DNA from: Treponema sp. UBA1226
Lineage (GTDB): Bacteria; Spirochaetota; Spirochaetia; Treponematales; Treponemataceae
Direction of reading: 5' to 3'
NCBI GenBank assembly: GCA_002309195.1
Contig: DBWY01000007.1
Location: forward strand, 1 to 24,711
Length of the DNA stretch: 24,711 nucleotides
Part shown: in pieces, positions 1 to 8,986 of the stretch
How positions within the stretch are numbered: the stretch's first letter is position 1
Layout: each line of letters begins with the position of its first letter
Made by a program: the position numbers and the translations under genes
Notes under the pieces: generated by a model
Database searches by the model: none
Seen by the model: only the letters and a program-made list of their open reading frames with translations
What the model was told of the DNA's origin: nothing

Positions 1-40
1 TCTTTTTTGCGTTTTTTTGAAAATTTCTTAAAAAAAATTT

Positions 41-550
41 TTATTTTTTTGCAGAAGTTTTCCTTGCAGCAGTACTCTTTTTTGCCGTTGTTTTAGCAGG
101 AGTTTTTGCCGAAGAAGCCTTCTTAGAAGCAGGTTTAGCGGCTGCTTTTTTAGCTGCAGGTTTCGCAGATGCCTTTGCAGAAGTTTTTGCTGCAGTTCCA
201 GCAGAAGGTTTTACAGCTCCATCTGAGGCAAGTGCAGTCTCGCGCGCTTTGATTTCTGCCTTAATTCTCTTAATTTCTTTTAAAATTGCAGAAACTTTTG
301 TGTCACTGGCTGCGATGGAATTTTTCTTTGCAAAAGTATCAGAAGCATATTCACCAAGAAGCTCATACTGTTTTTTAAGTTTTGATTCAAGCTGCATTTT
401 TTCGATGCGAAGCACACTCTTATCGCTGAAATCCTGAACAGCATCACCTGCAACTCCGAGAGCTTTTTTTGATGCTACGATTCCGCGGTCAAAAACCTTT
501 TTAACCTTGTCCATAAAATTCTTTGTTTTTTCTTTAGTTTCCTCTTTCAT
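41..550 (-). CDS. Small basic protein with histone H1-like Lys/Ala-rich tail
   Basis: The product is 169 aa. Residues 1 to about 105 are charged and predicted helical or coiled-coil, with many K/E heptad-like stretches around residues 45-105. Residues from about 112 to the end are a low-complexity tail of A, K, S, T and P (AAKK, KPAAKK and SAKTPAK units) that resembles the C-terminal tail of histone H1 and of bacterial H1-like proteins. The start is supported by a GGAGG Shine-Dalgarno 8 nt upstream. There is no signal peptide or membrane segment. The tail suggests nucleic-acid or polyanion binding, but this is inferred from composition only. The gene stands alone, divergent from asnS. About 40 nt of T/A-rich sequence remain beyond its stop, with no clear hairpin. 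The function is unknown; it could also be a structural coiled-coil protein. Confidence 0.7.
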   Translation of the reverse strand: MKEETKEKTKNFMDKVKKVFDRGIVASKKALGVAGDAVQDFSDKSVLRIEKMQLESKLKKQYELLGEYASDTFAKKNSIAASDTKVSAILKEIKRIKAEIKARETALASDGAVKPSAGTAAKTSAKASAKPAAKKAAAKPASKKASSAKTPAKTTAKKSTAARKTSAKK

Positions 551-635
551 AAATCAATTCCTCCAGATATGTAAAGCGCGATACAATATAATGTAATAAA
601 AAATCAAAAATCATTCAATTATTTTTACATACATA

Positions 636-664
636 TTGAAGAAAAAATAGCAAATAATTATTAT
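636..664 (+). promoter_or_regulatory. Candidate sigma-70 promoter for the asnS-guaA run
   Basis: TTGAAG at 636-641, a 17-nt spacer and TATTAT at 659-664 lie 35 nt before the asnS start. A strong AAGGAGG ribosome-binding site follows at 685-691. The 551-699 gap is AT-rich and holds nothing else I can name. A TATAAT at 587-592 has no matching -35. Confidence 0.45.
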
Positions 665-699
665 ATACCTATTATTTACATTTTAAGGAGGCAACCTAA

Positions 700-2151
700 A
701 TGGTTCCAACACTAATCAAAGATTTACTTACACAAAAGGCAGAAAGCCAGAAAGTTACTGTATGCGGCTGGGTCAGAACAGTACGCGATTCTAAAAACCT
801 CGTTTTTATTCAGGTTAATGATGGAAGCTGTTTTGCAAACATTCAGCTTACTTTTGACCGAAACGCTCCTTCAAACAATGCAAATGTAAATAATATCGAA
901 GCTGAACTCAAGAAATTAAACACAGGTGCTTCTGTACGCGCAGAAGGCATTTTAGTAGAAAGCCCTGCTTCAGGACAGGCTGTAGAAGTTACACTTGAAA
1001 ACCTCACATGCTTAGGTACATGCAATCCGGAAGAATACCCTCTTCAGAAAAACAAGATGTCGATGGAATACCTTCGCGACAATGCACACCTTAGGGCACG
1101 TACAAATACTTTCGGCGCAGTTTACCGCGTAAGAAACCAGATGGCTTTTGCAGTTCACAGTTTCTTCCAGGAAAGAGGCTTTCAGTACATCAACGCTCCG
1201 GAAATTACATGTTCGGATTGTGAAGGTGCAGGAGAAATGTTTCAGGTAACTACACTCTCGATGGAAAAAATTGCAGAGCTCGGTGTTAAAGCTGGAATCG
1301 GCGGAATGAAAATTGAAGACGCACACAAAATAGTTGATTACTCAAAAGACTTCTTCGGAAAAAAAGCATCGCTTACTGTTTCAGGTCAGCTTGAAGCAGA
1401 AACCCTTGCAACAGCGTTGAGTCGTGTTTATACATTCGGACCTACATTCCGTGCAGAAAATTCTAACACACCTCGCCACCTTGCAGAGTTCTGGATGATT
1501 GAACCTGAGATGGCTTTCTATAATCTCGAAGATGACATGGATATTCAGGAAGACTTCGTAAAATATCTTTTAAACTGGGCACTTACAAAATGCCGCGAAG
1601 ATCTTGAGTTCTTTGATAAAAGAATTCAGCCGGGACTTATCGAGTCTCTCGAAAAAGTTGCAAATGCAAAATTCGTACGCATCTCGTACACAGATGCAAT
1701 TGCAGAACTCGAAAAGCATGCAGACAAATTTGAGTTTAAACCTTACTGGGGCTGTGATATTGCTACAGAACATGAACGCTACCTTACAGAACAGATTTAT
1801 AAATGTCCTGTAATGGTTTACAACTATCCGAAAGAAATCAAATCATTCTACATGAAGCAGAATGAAGACGGAAAAACAGTTAAAGCCGTTGATGTTCTTG
1901 TTCCTGGAATCGGTGAACTTATCGGCGGATCTGAACGCGAAGAAGATTATGATAAACTCTGCGCAGAAATCGAACGCCGCGGAATGGATAAAAAGATTTA
2001 TGACTGGTATCTTGACCTTCGTAAATTTGGAACTGTTCCTCACTCGGGATTCGGGCTTGGATTTGAACGCCTCATAAGATACGTGACAGGAATGGAAAAC
2101 ATCCGCGATGTAATTCCATATCCACGTGCACCGAAACTTGCAGACTTCTAA
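700..2151 (+). CDS. asnS: Asparaginyl-tRNA synthetase
   Basis: Cytoplasmic class IIb aminoacyl-tRNA synthetase that charges tRNA-Asn with asparagine using ATP. The 483-aa product has an N-terminal OB-fold anticodon-binding domain (about residues 18-115, starting VTVCGWVRTVRD) and a class II catalytic core. Motif 2 is visible as FRAENSNTPRHLAEF (about 249-263). Motif 3 is GFGLGFERL (about 450-458). The following ENIRDVIPYPRAP is typical of AsnS rather than AspS. The start has AAGGAGG 9 nt upstream. It is the first gene of a plus-strand run with guaA 23 nt downstream. It is slightly longer than many bacterial AsnS, with extra residues around 195-225 in the core. A dedicated AsnS suggests direct charging rather than only the amidotransferase route. 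Confidence 0.96.
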   Translation: MVPTLIKDLLTQKAESQKVTVCGWVRTVRDSKNLVFIQVNDGSCFANIQLTFDRNAPSNNANVNNIEAELKKLNTGASVRAEGILVESPASGQAVEVTLENLTCLGTCNPEEYPLQKNKMSMEYLRDNAHLRARTNTFGAVYRVRNQMAFAVHSFFQERGFQYINAPEITCSDCEGAGEMFQVTTLSMEKIAELGVKAGIGGMKIEDAHKIVDYSKDFFGKKASLTVSGQLEAETLATALSRVYTFGPTFRAENSNTPRHLAEFWMIEPEMAFYNLEDDMDIQEDFVKYLLNWALTKCREDLEFFDKRIQPGLIESLEKVANAKFVRISYTDAIAELEKHADKFEFKPYWGCDIATEHERYLTEQIYKCPVMVYNYPKEIKSFYMKQNEDGKTVKAVDVLVPGIGELIGGSEREEDYDKLCAEIERRGMDKKIYDWYLDLRKFGTVPHSGFGLGFERLIRYVTGMENIRDVIPYPRAPKLADF

Positions 2152-2174
2152 TTGAATTTTTATTAAGGATAAAT

Positions 2175-4052
2175 ATGAGTCGAGAAAAAATAGTTGTACT
2201 TGATTTTGGTTCTCAATACGCACACCTGATTGCAAAACGATTCCGCATGCTCGGATATTATTCTGAAATTGCACTTCCATCTGCAGACATTTCTGTTTTT
2301 GAAAATGCAAAGGGAATCGTTTTTTCGGGTGGTCCTTCTTCTGTTTACGATGAAAAGGTTCCGGAATTTAATTCTAAAATTCTGGAACTAGATATTCCTA
2401 TCCTCGGATTATGTTACGGACATTATATTGTTCAGCTTGGATACGGCGGAAAAGTTAAAAAGGCCGACGTCGGAGAATTTGGTTTTGCAACGCTTGAATT
2501 AAATGAAAACGTTAAGTGTCCTCTCTTTGACGGAATAGAAAAAGAACAGCAGGTATGGATGAGCCATCAGGATGCAGTCTATGAATGCGGTGAAGGTTTT
2601 GAAATCGTAGGCTCGACAAAAGACTGTAAGTTTGCAGCAATGCAGAATCTTTCTAAAAAAAGATTTTCACTCCAGTTTCATTGCGAAGTAAAAGATACAC
2701 CATGTGGAAATAAACTTTTTGAAAATTTTGCATTGTTCTGCAAAATGGAAAAAAACTGGGATCAGGATACAGTTCTTGAAATAATTTTAGACAACATAAA
2801 AAAAGATGCCAAGGATAAAAACGTTCTTCTGTTCCTTTCTGGCGGAGTCGACTCAACAGTTGCATTTGCACTTTTAAATAAAGCTCTCGGACAGGAGCGC
2901 GTTTTAGGTCTTCATATCGATAACGGTTTTATGCGCAAAAATGAAAGTCAGAACGTTGCAGATCTTTATCACAAATTTGGCTTTACAAATTTTATCGTAG
3001 AAGATGCTTCTGAAAGTTTTTTAAATGCAGTTAAGGGACTTACTGATCCGCAGAAAAAGAGAATGGCTGTCGGAGAAAATTTCATAAGCGTAAGAAATGA
3101 AGTTGTTGCAAAGCAGCATCTCGATGAAGACAAGTGGCTTTTAGCCCAGGGGACACTCTACCCTGACATCATCGAGTCAGGCGGAACTAAAAACTCAAAT
3201 ACAATTAAAACTCATCATAACCGCGTAGATGGAATTCAAAAGCTTCTGGAAAAAGGTCTTGTCATTGAACCGATTAAAGAACTTTATAAAGACGAAGTTC
3301 GTTCAATAGGAAAGAAAATCGGACTCAATGACGAACTTGTAATGCGTCATCCTTTCCCGGGTCCGGGACTTTCGATTAACGTTCTTTGTTCTGACGGAGT
3401 TTTGTCTGACGGTGATAAAGCTGAATTAAACAACGCCCAGAAAGAACTTGAAAAAATCGAGCTTACTCAGTTCTGCGAAAAATGTACTGCTAAGATGACA
3501 AGAAGCGTGCTCCCTGTAAAATCTGTTGGGGTTCAGGGGGATTTCAGGACTTATCGTTTCCCGGCAGTCCTCACGTTTGCAGAAGAAGAAAACGGATTTT
3601 ATCATATTCCGCATAAATGGGAAAAAATCGAAAGCGCATCAAGCACTATTACGAACAGTTCTTCCCTTATTAATAGAACAATTTTAAGACTCTGGAAGCG
3701 TCCGGGACTTTCTGACGGCGATTTTAAACTTTTAGAGGGCTACTGCGACAAAAAAAGACTTGACCAATTGCGAGAAGTGGATAATATAGTACTTACGGAG
3801 TTACATAAATCGAACTGGTATAATAGAATATTCCAGCATCTTACGATTGACATTCCGTATGCTTCAAAAGCCGACCATGCATGTTTTGTACTGCGCCCGG
3901 TTGTTTCTGAAGATGTAATGACTGCACGTTTTGCACATCTGGACCTTGAATTATTAAAAGTTATAATAGAAAAGATTTCAAAACTGGATTTTGTTGATGC
4001 ACTTTATTACGACGTAACCAACAAACCGCCTGCCACATTTGGCTGGGAGTAA
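2175..4052 (+). CDS. guaA: GMP synthase (glutamine-hydrolysing), long form
   Basis: Converts XMP to GMP with ATP and glutamine, the last step of de novo guanine nucleotide synthesis. An N-terminal class I glutamine amidotransferase has Cys80 (GLCYGH) with His169 and Glu171 (FHCEV, where most relatives have FHPEV). An ATP-pyrophosphatase domain follows, with the P-loop SGGVDST at 222-228 and RHPFPGPGL at about 391. The C-terminal dimerisation part runs from there to 625 and ends KPPATFGWE. The usual bacterial enzyme is about 510-525 aa. The extra 100 or so residues lie in the C-terminal region, as in the longer eukaryotic-type enzyme. The SD is AAGGAT, 4 nt before ATG. The gene lies 23 nt after asnS and 18 nt before a diguanylate cyclase. 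That pairing is suggestive because GTP is the substrate for c-di-GMP, but the link is inference. Confidence 0.95.
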   Translation: MSREKIVVLDFGSQYAHLIAKRFRMLGYYSEIALPSADISVFENAKGIVFSGGPSSVYDEKVPEFNSKILELDIPILGLCYGHYIVQLGYGGKVKKADVGEFGFATLELNENVKCPLFDGIEKEQQVWMSHQDAVYECGEGFEIVGSTKDCKFAAMQNLSKKRFSLQFHCEVKDTPCGNKLFENFALFCKMEKNWDQDTVLEIILDNIKKDAKDKNVLLFLSGGVDSTVAFALLNKALGQERVLGLHIDNGFMRKNESQNVADLYHKFGFTNFIVEDASESFLNAVKGLTDPQKKRMAVGENFISVRNEVVAKQHLDEDKWLLAQGTLYPDIIESGGTKNSNTIKTHHNRVDGIQKLLEKGLVIEPIKELYKDEVRSIGKKIGLNDELVMRHPFPGPGLSINVLCSDGVLSDGDKAELNNAQKELEKIELTQFCEKCTAKMTRSVLPVKSVGVQGDFRTYRFPAVLTFAEEENGFYHIPHKWEKIESASSTITNSSSLINRTILRLWKRPGLSDGDFKLLEGYCDKKRLDQLREVDNIVLTELHKSNWYNRIFQHLTIDIPYASKADHACFVLRPVVSEDVMTARFAHLDLELLKVIIEKISKLDFVDALYYDVTNKPPATFGWE

Positions 4053-4070
4053 TTACGATTCGGAGAGACG

Positions 4071-6035
4071 ATGAAAAAAATTGGACTGGCAGTTCACAAC
4101 ATTCACGAAGAATACAGTATTGAACTTATCCGCGGGGTAGAAAAATACTGCAGTGAAAATGATTTACAGCTCTTACTCTTTCCTGTTAATGCCCAGAAAT
4201 CAGAAAACCACGGTTTTGAATACCGTGCCCAGTCAATAAAAAATCTCCTTACTCCCGAAAATGTTGACGCACTCATTTTAAGTTCAGGAACTCTTTCTTC
4301 TTTCATTACAAAAGAAGAATTTATTGAATACGTAAAGACATTAAGTCCGCTTCCTGTAGTAAGCATCGGGGTTGATGTTCCGGGTGTTCCGACCATTTTG
4401 AGTAATTCAAAAAAGGCTTTTACGAATAACATAAAGCATCTTATAAAAAAACATCACAGAAAAAATTTTATACTTCTATGCGCATCAGAAAATAACTATG
4501 ATGCAGTTTCAAGAAAACAGTGGTTTTTAGAAACACTCGAATCTTTTAAGATGTATATGGATAAAACAAAAATCATCAATGCCGACTTTAACAAAATCAG
4601 GGCAAAGAACGCGATTAATCTTTATATTTCTAAATTCGGCGTGGATTTTGACTGCATAGTATGTCTTAATGACGGAATGGCTTTTGGTGCAATAGAAGCA
4701 CTTACGGAGCACGGGATAAGAATTCCTGAAGACATAATCGTAACAGGATTTGACAACTCAAAGCGTGCAAGATTTTCTGAGCCTTCTCTTTCTACAATCG
4801 ACCCGCAGATTTCACTCCAGTCATATATGGCAACTCAGGTTGCCTGCGATCTTATTGATGGAAAAAAAACAGATGAAATCTATTATGTAGAAGCTACAGA
4901 AAGGTTCCGTGTAAGCTGTGGTTGTGTTAAAGGCAGATGGCTTTTAAGTGATTCTGTTGACTACTATGGCCGCCGCCATAATTTTTCTAAAAAGGGCCTT
5001 TATTCTCTTGTCCACAGCGTTCCGAATATCGTCAATACAGAACTTTACGCGTTGCACCAGCTCATCCAGAACTCTCTTGCAATCGTAAGTTTAAACGAGC
5101 TTTACAGACTTATTTCTAAATACATAGACAGAACTTCTCTTGAAGCAATGGCAATTTTTACTTATGACAAGCCTAAAGATTATTTACCAGATACAACATC
5201 TTTTAAAATGCCTCATAAAGTAAAAAGGGTTTTTGTTTATGAAAAGCTGAATGACAAAAATATCAACACAGAAAACAAAATCTTTAATCCGTATAAAGAA
5301 GCTTTTCCAGAAGATACATTCAAGCACTATTACAGAAAACTTGTCTTCTACCCTCTTTTTGAATCAACATACCAGTACGGTTATATTATCGTTCCGCTTG
5401 AAAACCACGACTATCTTTTCTACGAACTTATTCTTGAATCGTTCTCAAAAGAAATTACTGCTTCTATCAAACTTGAACTTGAACAGGAAGCAAACACAAT
5501 TCTCGAAAACAAAAATTCGCGCCTTATTGAATACAACACAAGAATGGCAACTCTTTCTACAACCGATGAACTTACAAAAATCAATAACCGCCGTGGATTT
5601 ACAATAGAAGCAAACAAACTTTTAAAAGCTGCAAAATCAAAAAACCGCTACGGAATGATTTTATTCTGCGACATGGATGGACTTAAAAAAATCAACGATA
5701 CATACGGCCATGAAGCAGGAGACCGCGCAATAATTGCAGAATCTAAAATCCTTCAAAATATTTCAAGAAAATCAGACGTAATAGGACGATTCGGTGGTGA
5801 TGAGTTTGCTCTTGCAATCGAAGGAATGGATAAAAAATCGTTTAAACTTCTTGAGCAGAGAATCATCGAAGAAAGCAATACATACAATAAAACGAGCAAA
5901 GAAAAGTTTAAGGTTTCGATAAGTATCGGAGCAGCTCAATACACGCCTGCAAACAATGACCTCGAAAAGCTTCTCGCGATTGCCGACAAAGAGCTTTACA
6001 AAGTCAAGGCAAAAAAGCATAAAGAAAATAAATAA
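4071..6035 (+). CDS. Cytoplasmic LacI-type sugar-sensor/GGDEF diguanylate cyclase 1
   Basis: The product is 654 aa. Residues 1 to about 285 resemble the periplasmic-binding-protein-like sensor of LacI-family regulators (DCIVCLNDGMAFGA, VTGFDNSKRA, LSTIDPQ) and end in the SCGC motif (C283, C285). There is no N-terminal HTH, signal peptide or membrane segment, so a cytoplasmic ligand sensor is likely. A middle region (about 300-490), possibly GAF-like, leads through a helix or coiled coil to a GGDEF domain (about 500-654). That domain has TTDELTKINNRRGF, CDMDGLKKINDTYGHEAGD and an intact RFGGDEF at 573-579. An RxxD inhibitory site (R566-D569) sits five residues before GGDEF. It should make c-di-GMP from GTP under small-molecule control with product inhibition. 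GGAG lies 5 nt before ATG. A paralogue sits at 18185-20161. The ligand is unknown. Confidence 0.9.
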   Translation: MKKIGLAVHNIHEEYSIELIRGVEKYCSENDLQLLLFPVNAQKSENHGFEYRAQSIKNLLTPENVDALILSSGTLSSFITKEEFIEYVKTLSPLPVVSIGVDVPGVPTILSNSKKAFTNNIKHLIKKHHRKNFILLCASENNYDAVSRKQWFLETLESFKMYMDKTKIINADFNKIRAKNAINLYISKFGVDFDCIVCLNDGMAFGAIEALTEHGIRIPEDIIVTGFDNSKRARFSEPSLSTIDPQISLQSYMATQVACDLIDGKKTDEIYYVEATERFRVSCGCVKGRWLLSDSVDYYGRRHNFSKKGLYSLVHSVPNIVNTELYALHQLIQNSLAIVSLNELYRLISKYIDRTSLEAMAIFTYDKPKDYLPDTTSFKMPHKVKRVFVYEKLNDKNINTENKIFNPYKEAFPEDTFKHYYRKLVFYPLFESTYQYGYIIVPLENHDYLFYELILESFSKEITASIKLELEQEANTILENKNSRLIEYNTRMATLSTTDELTKINNRRGFTIEANKLLKAAKSKNRYGMILFCDMDGLKKINDTYGHEAGDRAIIAESKILQNISRKSDVIGRFGGDEFALAIEGMDKKSFKLLEQRIIEESNTYNKTSKEKFKVSISIGAAQYTPANNDLEKLLAIADKELYKVKAKKHKENK

Positions 6036-6059
6036 AAAATCCGCACTAAAAAGTGCGGA
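6036..6059 (-). terminator. Intrinsic terminator of the arg-pyrophosphatase run
   Basis: An 8-bp perfect stem (TCCGCACT at 6040-6047, AGTGCGGA at 6052-6059) with an AAAA loop is followed on the minus strand by TTTTTT. It lies 14 nt beyond the pyrophosphatase stop. On the plus strand the hairpin could also end the diguanylate cyclase transcript, but no U-tract follows there. Confidence 0.8.
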
Positions 6060-6073
6060 CATCCTGGTAAAAA

Positions 6074-7729
6074 CTAACCCTTATATGATGACACCTGCTC
6101 TGCAATAAGCGGAATAAGCTGTTTTTTTCTTGATACAACTCCCTGAAGGTAATAAACATTCTCCTCAAGTCTTGGGAAAGTAATGAACGGCTTAAACTCT
6201 TCGTCTGCAGTCATTAAAAGAATGCTCGAAAGCTGCGTAATATCTGTAACAAGAATTGCAGAAAACAGCGCTTTATTTGAACGCCGTTCGATTTCAAGTT
6301 CACTTAAGAAATCTGCTTTATGGTCAAGAATTTCCTTTGTGTTTCCTACTTCTACCTGGCTTATCGTATAACAGATTTTCCCTTCGTTATAAATCTTCAT
6401 ATCCTGTGCAATAAGTTCAGAAGGTTTGCGGCCTGTAATCTGGCTTCCTGCAAGAAGAATTTCTGAACTTAATTCTTTGATATCAAGATTTGTTATGCTT
6501 GAAAGATATTCTGCAATATCGCGGTCAAAGTCAGTAGTCGTTGCAGACTGAAGCCCTAACGTATCAGAAAGAATTCCGCATAAAAGCAGAGACGCAATAT
6601 CTTTTGGAATTGAAACCCTGTATTCTTTATACAAATTCGTGATTAAAGAAGAAGTTGAACCAACCGGTTTATTGATGAATGTAATCGGATATGAAGTCGA
6701 AAGTGTTCCAAGCCTGTGATGGTCTATTACTTCAAGAATTTTATAATGTTCGATTCCGTCGATAGCCTGACTCATTTCGTTGTGGTCAACGAGAATAAAC
6801 TCGACATTAGGATCGAGAACCAAATCGTGTTCAGAAATTACGCCGACAACAACATTGTGTTCATCAACTACAGGAAGATAACGGCACGGAGAACTTTTTA
6901 ATGCTGCCTGAATCTTTGTAATCGTATCATCAGGGTGAACAGGTACAATTTCAAGATCGCCTATTACAGAAACCGGCATCGAATATGCAATGAGCATCGA
7001 AGTCGGAGAAGTTCTGTAAGGACTTATGATTACAGAAACACCGTGCTTTTGAGCAAGCTCACGAAGTTCTTTGTTAAGGGCAAAGCCAGAAGTCAAAATC
7101 AAAAGCTTTACATTGTTTTCTATCGTAAGCTTTAATAAATCTTCGCGGTTACTTGCGATGACAACAACATTTTCTGTTTCGTGGCTCTTAAGTCTCTGGA
7201 CCCAAGAATCAAGCGATGAAGAACCAACAAGCACTGTATATTTTAAAAGCTTTGAGTCATCTTCGTTTGAAATTACAGGCTGTGCATTAAGCGTTTTCTG
7301 GATAAGGTTAATGCTTGTCGCAATCGGTCGTGGCTTTTCGGGATTTAAAACAGTTAAAATTTTCTGTGCAAAAGCTGAATAATGCAAAAGCGACTGATAC
7401 TTCCCGTTTCTGTCAGTTACAGGAAGAACTCGAAGGCCTGTTGATTCCATACGGCCAAGTGCTTCCCATACAGAAACGTTTTCATCAACCGTCTCAAAAT
7501 TTTTGGGCATGTAATACTTTACTTTAGGCTGAAGATCCTGAAAATATTCCGGGCGGTTGATATTAAATTTATTAAATATATAAGCTGTCTGAGGATTTAA
7601 ATGTCCTGCGCGAGCTGCTTTATAGTTTGAAAAGCCGAGAAGATTTTTTAATGCCGCATAACCGCATGCAGACGCTACTGCATCTGTGTCGGGATTTTTA
7701 TGCCCGATTACGTAAACTGTTTTTTCCAT
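6074..7729 (-). CDS. ppaC: Manganese-dependent inorganic pyrophosphatase with CBS and DRTGG regulatory insert (family II)
   Basis: Hydrolyses pyrophosphate to phosphate in the cytoplasm. The 551-aa length fits CBS-PPases (about 550 aa) rather than plain family II enzymes (about 310 aa). The N-terminal DHH domain carries the metal ligands GHKNPDTDA (H10, D14, D16). CBS1 (about 85-115) is followed by a DRTGG-like segment (about 165-245) and CBS2 (about 255-300). The DHH part then resumes with VDHNE and DHH at 336-338. A DHHA2 domain ends with the substrate-binding SRKKQ near the C-terminus. CBS pairs in this family bind adenine nucleotides and modulate activity (family knowledge). The SD is weak (TAGGAAA). 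The stop codon of argD lies 11 nt upstream, so it is probably the last gene of the arg run. Confidence 0.92.
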   Translation of the reverse strand: MEKTVYVIGHKNPDTDAVASACGYAALKNLLGFSNYKAARAGHLNPQTAYIFNKFNINRPEYFQDLQPKVKYYMPKNFETVDENVSVWEALGRMESTGLRVLPVTDRNGKYQSLLHYSAFAQKILTVLNPEKPRPIATSINLIQKTLNAQPVISNEDDSKLLKYTVLVGSSSLDSWVQRLKSHETENVVVIASNREDLLKLTIENNVKLLILTSGFALNKELRELAQKHGVSVIISPYRTSPTSMLIAYSMPVSVIGDLEIVPVHPDDTITKIQAALKSSPCRYLPVVDEHNVVVGVISEHDLVLDPNVEFILVDHNEMSQAIDGIEHYKILEVIDHHRLGTLSTSYPITFINKPVGSTSSLITNLYKEYRVSIPKDIASLLLCGILSDTLGLQSATTTDFDRDIAEYLSSITNLDIKELSSEILLAGSQITGRKPSELIAQDMKIYNEGKICYTISQVEVGNTKEILDHKADFLSELEIERRSNKALFSAILVTDITQLSSILLMTADEEFKPFITFPRLEENVYYLQGVVSRKKQLIPLIAEQVSSYKG

Positions 7730-7740
7730 GGTTTTATTTC

Positions 7741-8910
7741 CTAGCAGAAACTTTCGAGAACTTTCTTATAGATTTTAAGCCCTGCATCAATTTCGTCATA
7801 AGAAATCGTAAGCGGAGGAAGAAATCTTACAACATCGCTTCCTGCAGTTGTTGTACAAAGACCTTCTTCAAGACATTTTACTTCGATATCAAAAGGCTTG
7901 ATCTTTGTGTCAATCTGAGTTCCGATCATAAGACCTTTTCCCCTTACATCTTTTACAATAGGAAGATCCCATGTCTTGATTATGTTTCTGATGTATTCAC
8001 CTTTCTGCTTAACTTCATACAAAAAGTTTTCGTTATTTACTGTATCAAGAACAACCTGAGCTGCAGCACATGCAAGCGGGTTTCCTGCAAATGTCGACTG
8101 GTGATCACCTGCAACAAAAACATCCTTTGCTTTTCCTCTAAAAAGACATGCGCCCATAGGGATTCCGCCTGCGATGCCTTTTGCAAGAGTTACAACTTCC
8201 GGCTCTATTCCAAGATCATCGCTTGCAAGGAAAGTTCCTGTTCTTCCAACGCCTGTCTGAACTTCATCGCACATTACGATAGCACCTGCGTCGCGCGCAG
8301 CTTTTGCGGCAGCCTGAGCCCATTCTTTATCGATTAAGTTTACGCCGCCTTCTCCCTGAATGCACTCGATAAACAATGCGGCTGTCGTATCATCAAAAGC
8401 GTTTTTAAGACCTTCAAAATCGTTAGCCTTGATTGTTTTAAAGCCGTCAGGATATGGTGCAAAAGAATCCGGATGAAACCTGTCCTGGCCTGTTGCAGTC
8501 AATGTTGCAAGAGTTCTTCCGTGAAAAGAAGACTCGAGCGTTACGATTGTCTTTCTCTTTGAACCGCCGTTAAGCTGACCGTATTTTCTTGCAAGCTTTA
8601 TTGCAGCTTCGTTTGCTTCGGCCCCTGAGTTTCCAAAATAGCCCCTGTCAAATCCAAGAGAATTTAAAAGGTTTTTTGCATATTCAGCTCCGACATCGCT
8701 GAAGTAATAGTTTGAAATATGAATCTGTTTTTTTGCCTGTTTTGCAATTGCCTTAACAAGAGGTTTGTAATCATGTCCAAGACAGTTTACGCCGATACCT
8801 GCAATAAAATCGATATATTTTTTTCCGTTGATGTCCCACATTGTAGAACCCTTTGATTTTGCAAATGTGACATCAAAGCTTCCATAATTATTTACAATTA
8901 ATTTTTCCAT
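7741..8910 (-). CDS. argD: Acetylornithine aminotransferase
   Basis: PLP-dependent class III aminotransferase that converts N-acetylglutamate semialdehyde to N-acetylornithine, the fourth step of arginine synthesis. Visible motifs are GNSGAEANEAAIKLAR, SSFHGRTLATLTATGQ, the PLP aspartate region CDEVQTGVGRTG, and Schiff-base Lys244 in LAKGIAGG. I chose the ATG at 8910 because GGAG lies 6 nt before it. An in-frame ATG at 8922 would add MELF but has no SD, and the GGAG falls inside those codons. The product is 389 aa, normal for the family. The succinyl-diaminopimelate or ornithine aminotransferase roles are alternatives, but adjacency to argB and argJ supports ArgD. A 119-nt gap with repeats separates it from argB. 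Confidence 0.93.
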   Translation of the reverse strand: MEKLIVNNYGSFDVTFAKSKGSTMWDINGKKYIDFIAGIGVNCLGHDYKPLVKAIAKQAKKQIHISNYYFSDVGAEYAKNLLNSLGFDRGYFGNSGAEANEAAIKLARKYGQLNGGSKRKTIVTLESSFHGRTLATLTATGQDRFHPDSFAPYPDGFKTIKANDFEGLKNAFDDTTAALFIECIQGEGGVNLIDKEWAQAAAKAARDAGAIVMCDEVQTGVGRTGTFLASDDLGIEPEVVTLAKGIAGGIPMGACLFRGKAKDVFVAGDHQSTFAGNPLACAAAQVVLDTVNNENFLYEVKQKGEYIRNIIKTWDLPIVKDVRGKGLMIGTQIDTKIKPFDIEVKCLEEGLCTTTAGSDVVRFLPPLTISYDEIDAGLKIYKKVLESFC

Positions 8911-8986
8911 AAACAACTCCATTAAAAGTCAATAAACGTACAAAATTTCACGCAGCAAAAAATCTCTGTATAAAACAAAAAATCTC

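Noticed and set aside
1843..2310. 155-aa minus-strand open frame
   Set aside because: Antisense to the conserved C-terminus of asnS and the start of guaA, with no SD or recognisable domain.
2175..4052. Extra length of GuaA as an intein
   Set aside because: No Cys/Ser-type splice junctions, no His-Asn end and no endonuclease motifs. The extra residues lie in the dimerisation region, as in known long forms.
7627..8337. 236-aa plus-strand open frame
   Set aside because: Lies antisense across argD and the pyrophosphatase. It is Cys/Ser/Phe-rich, as expected from a shadow frame.
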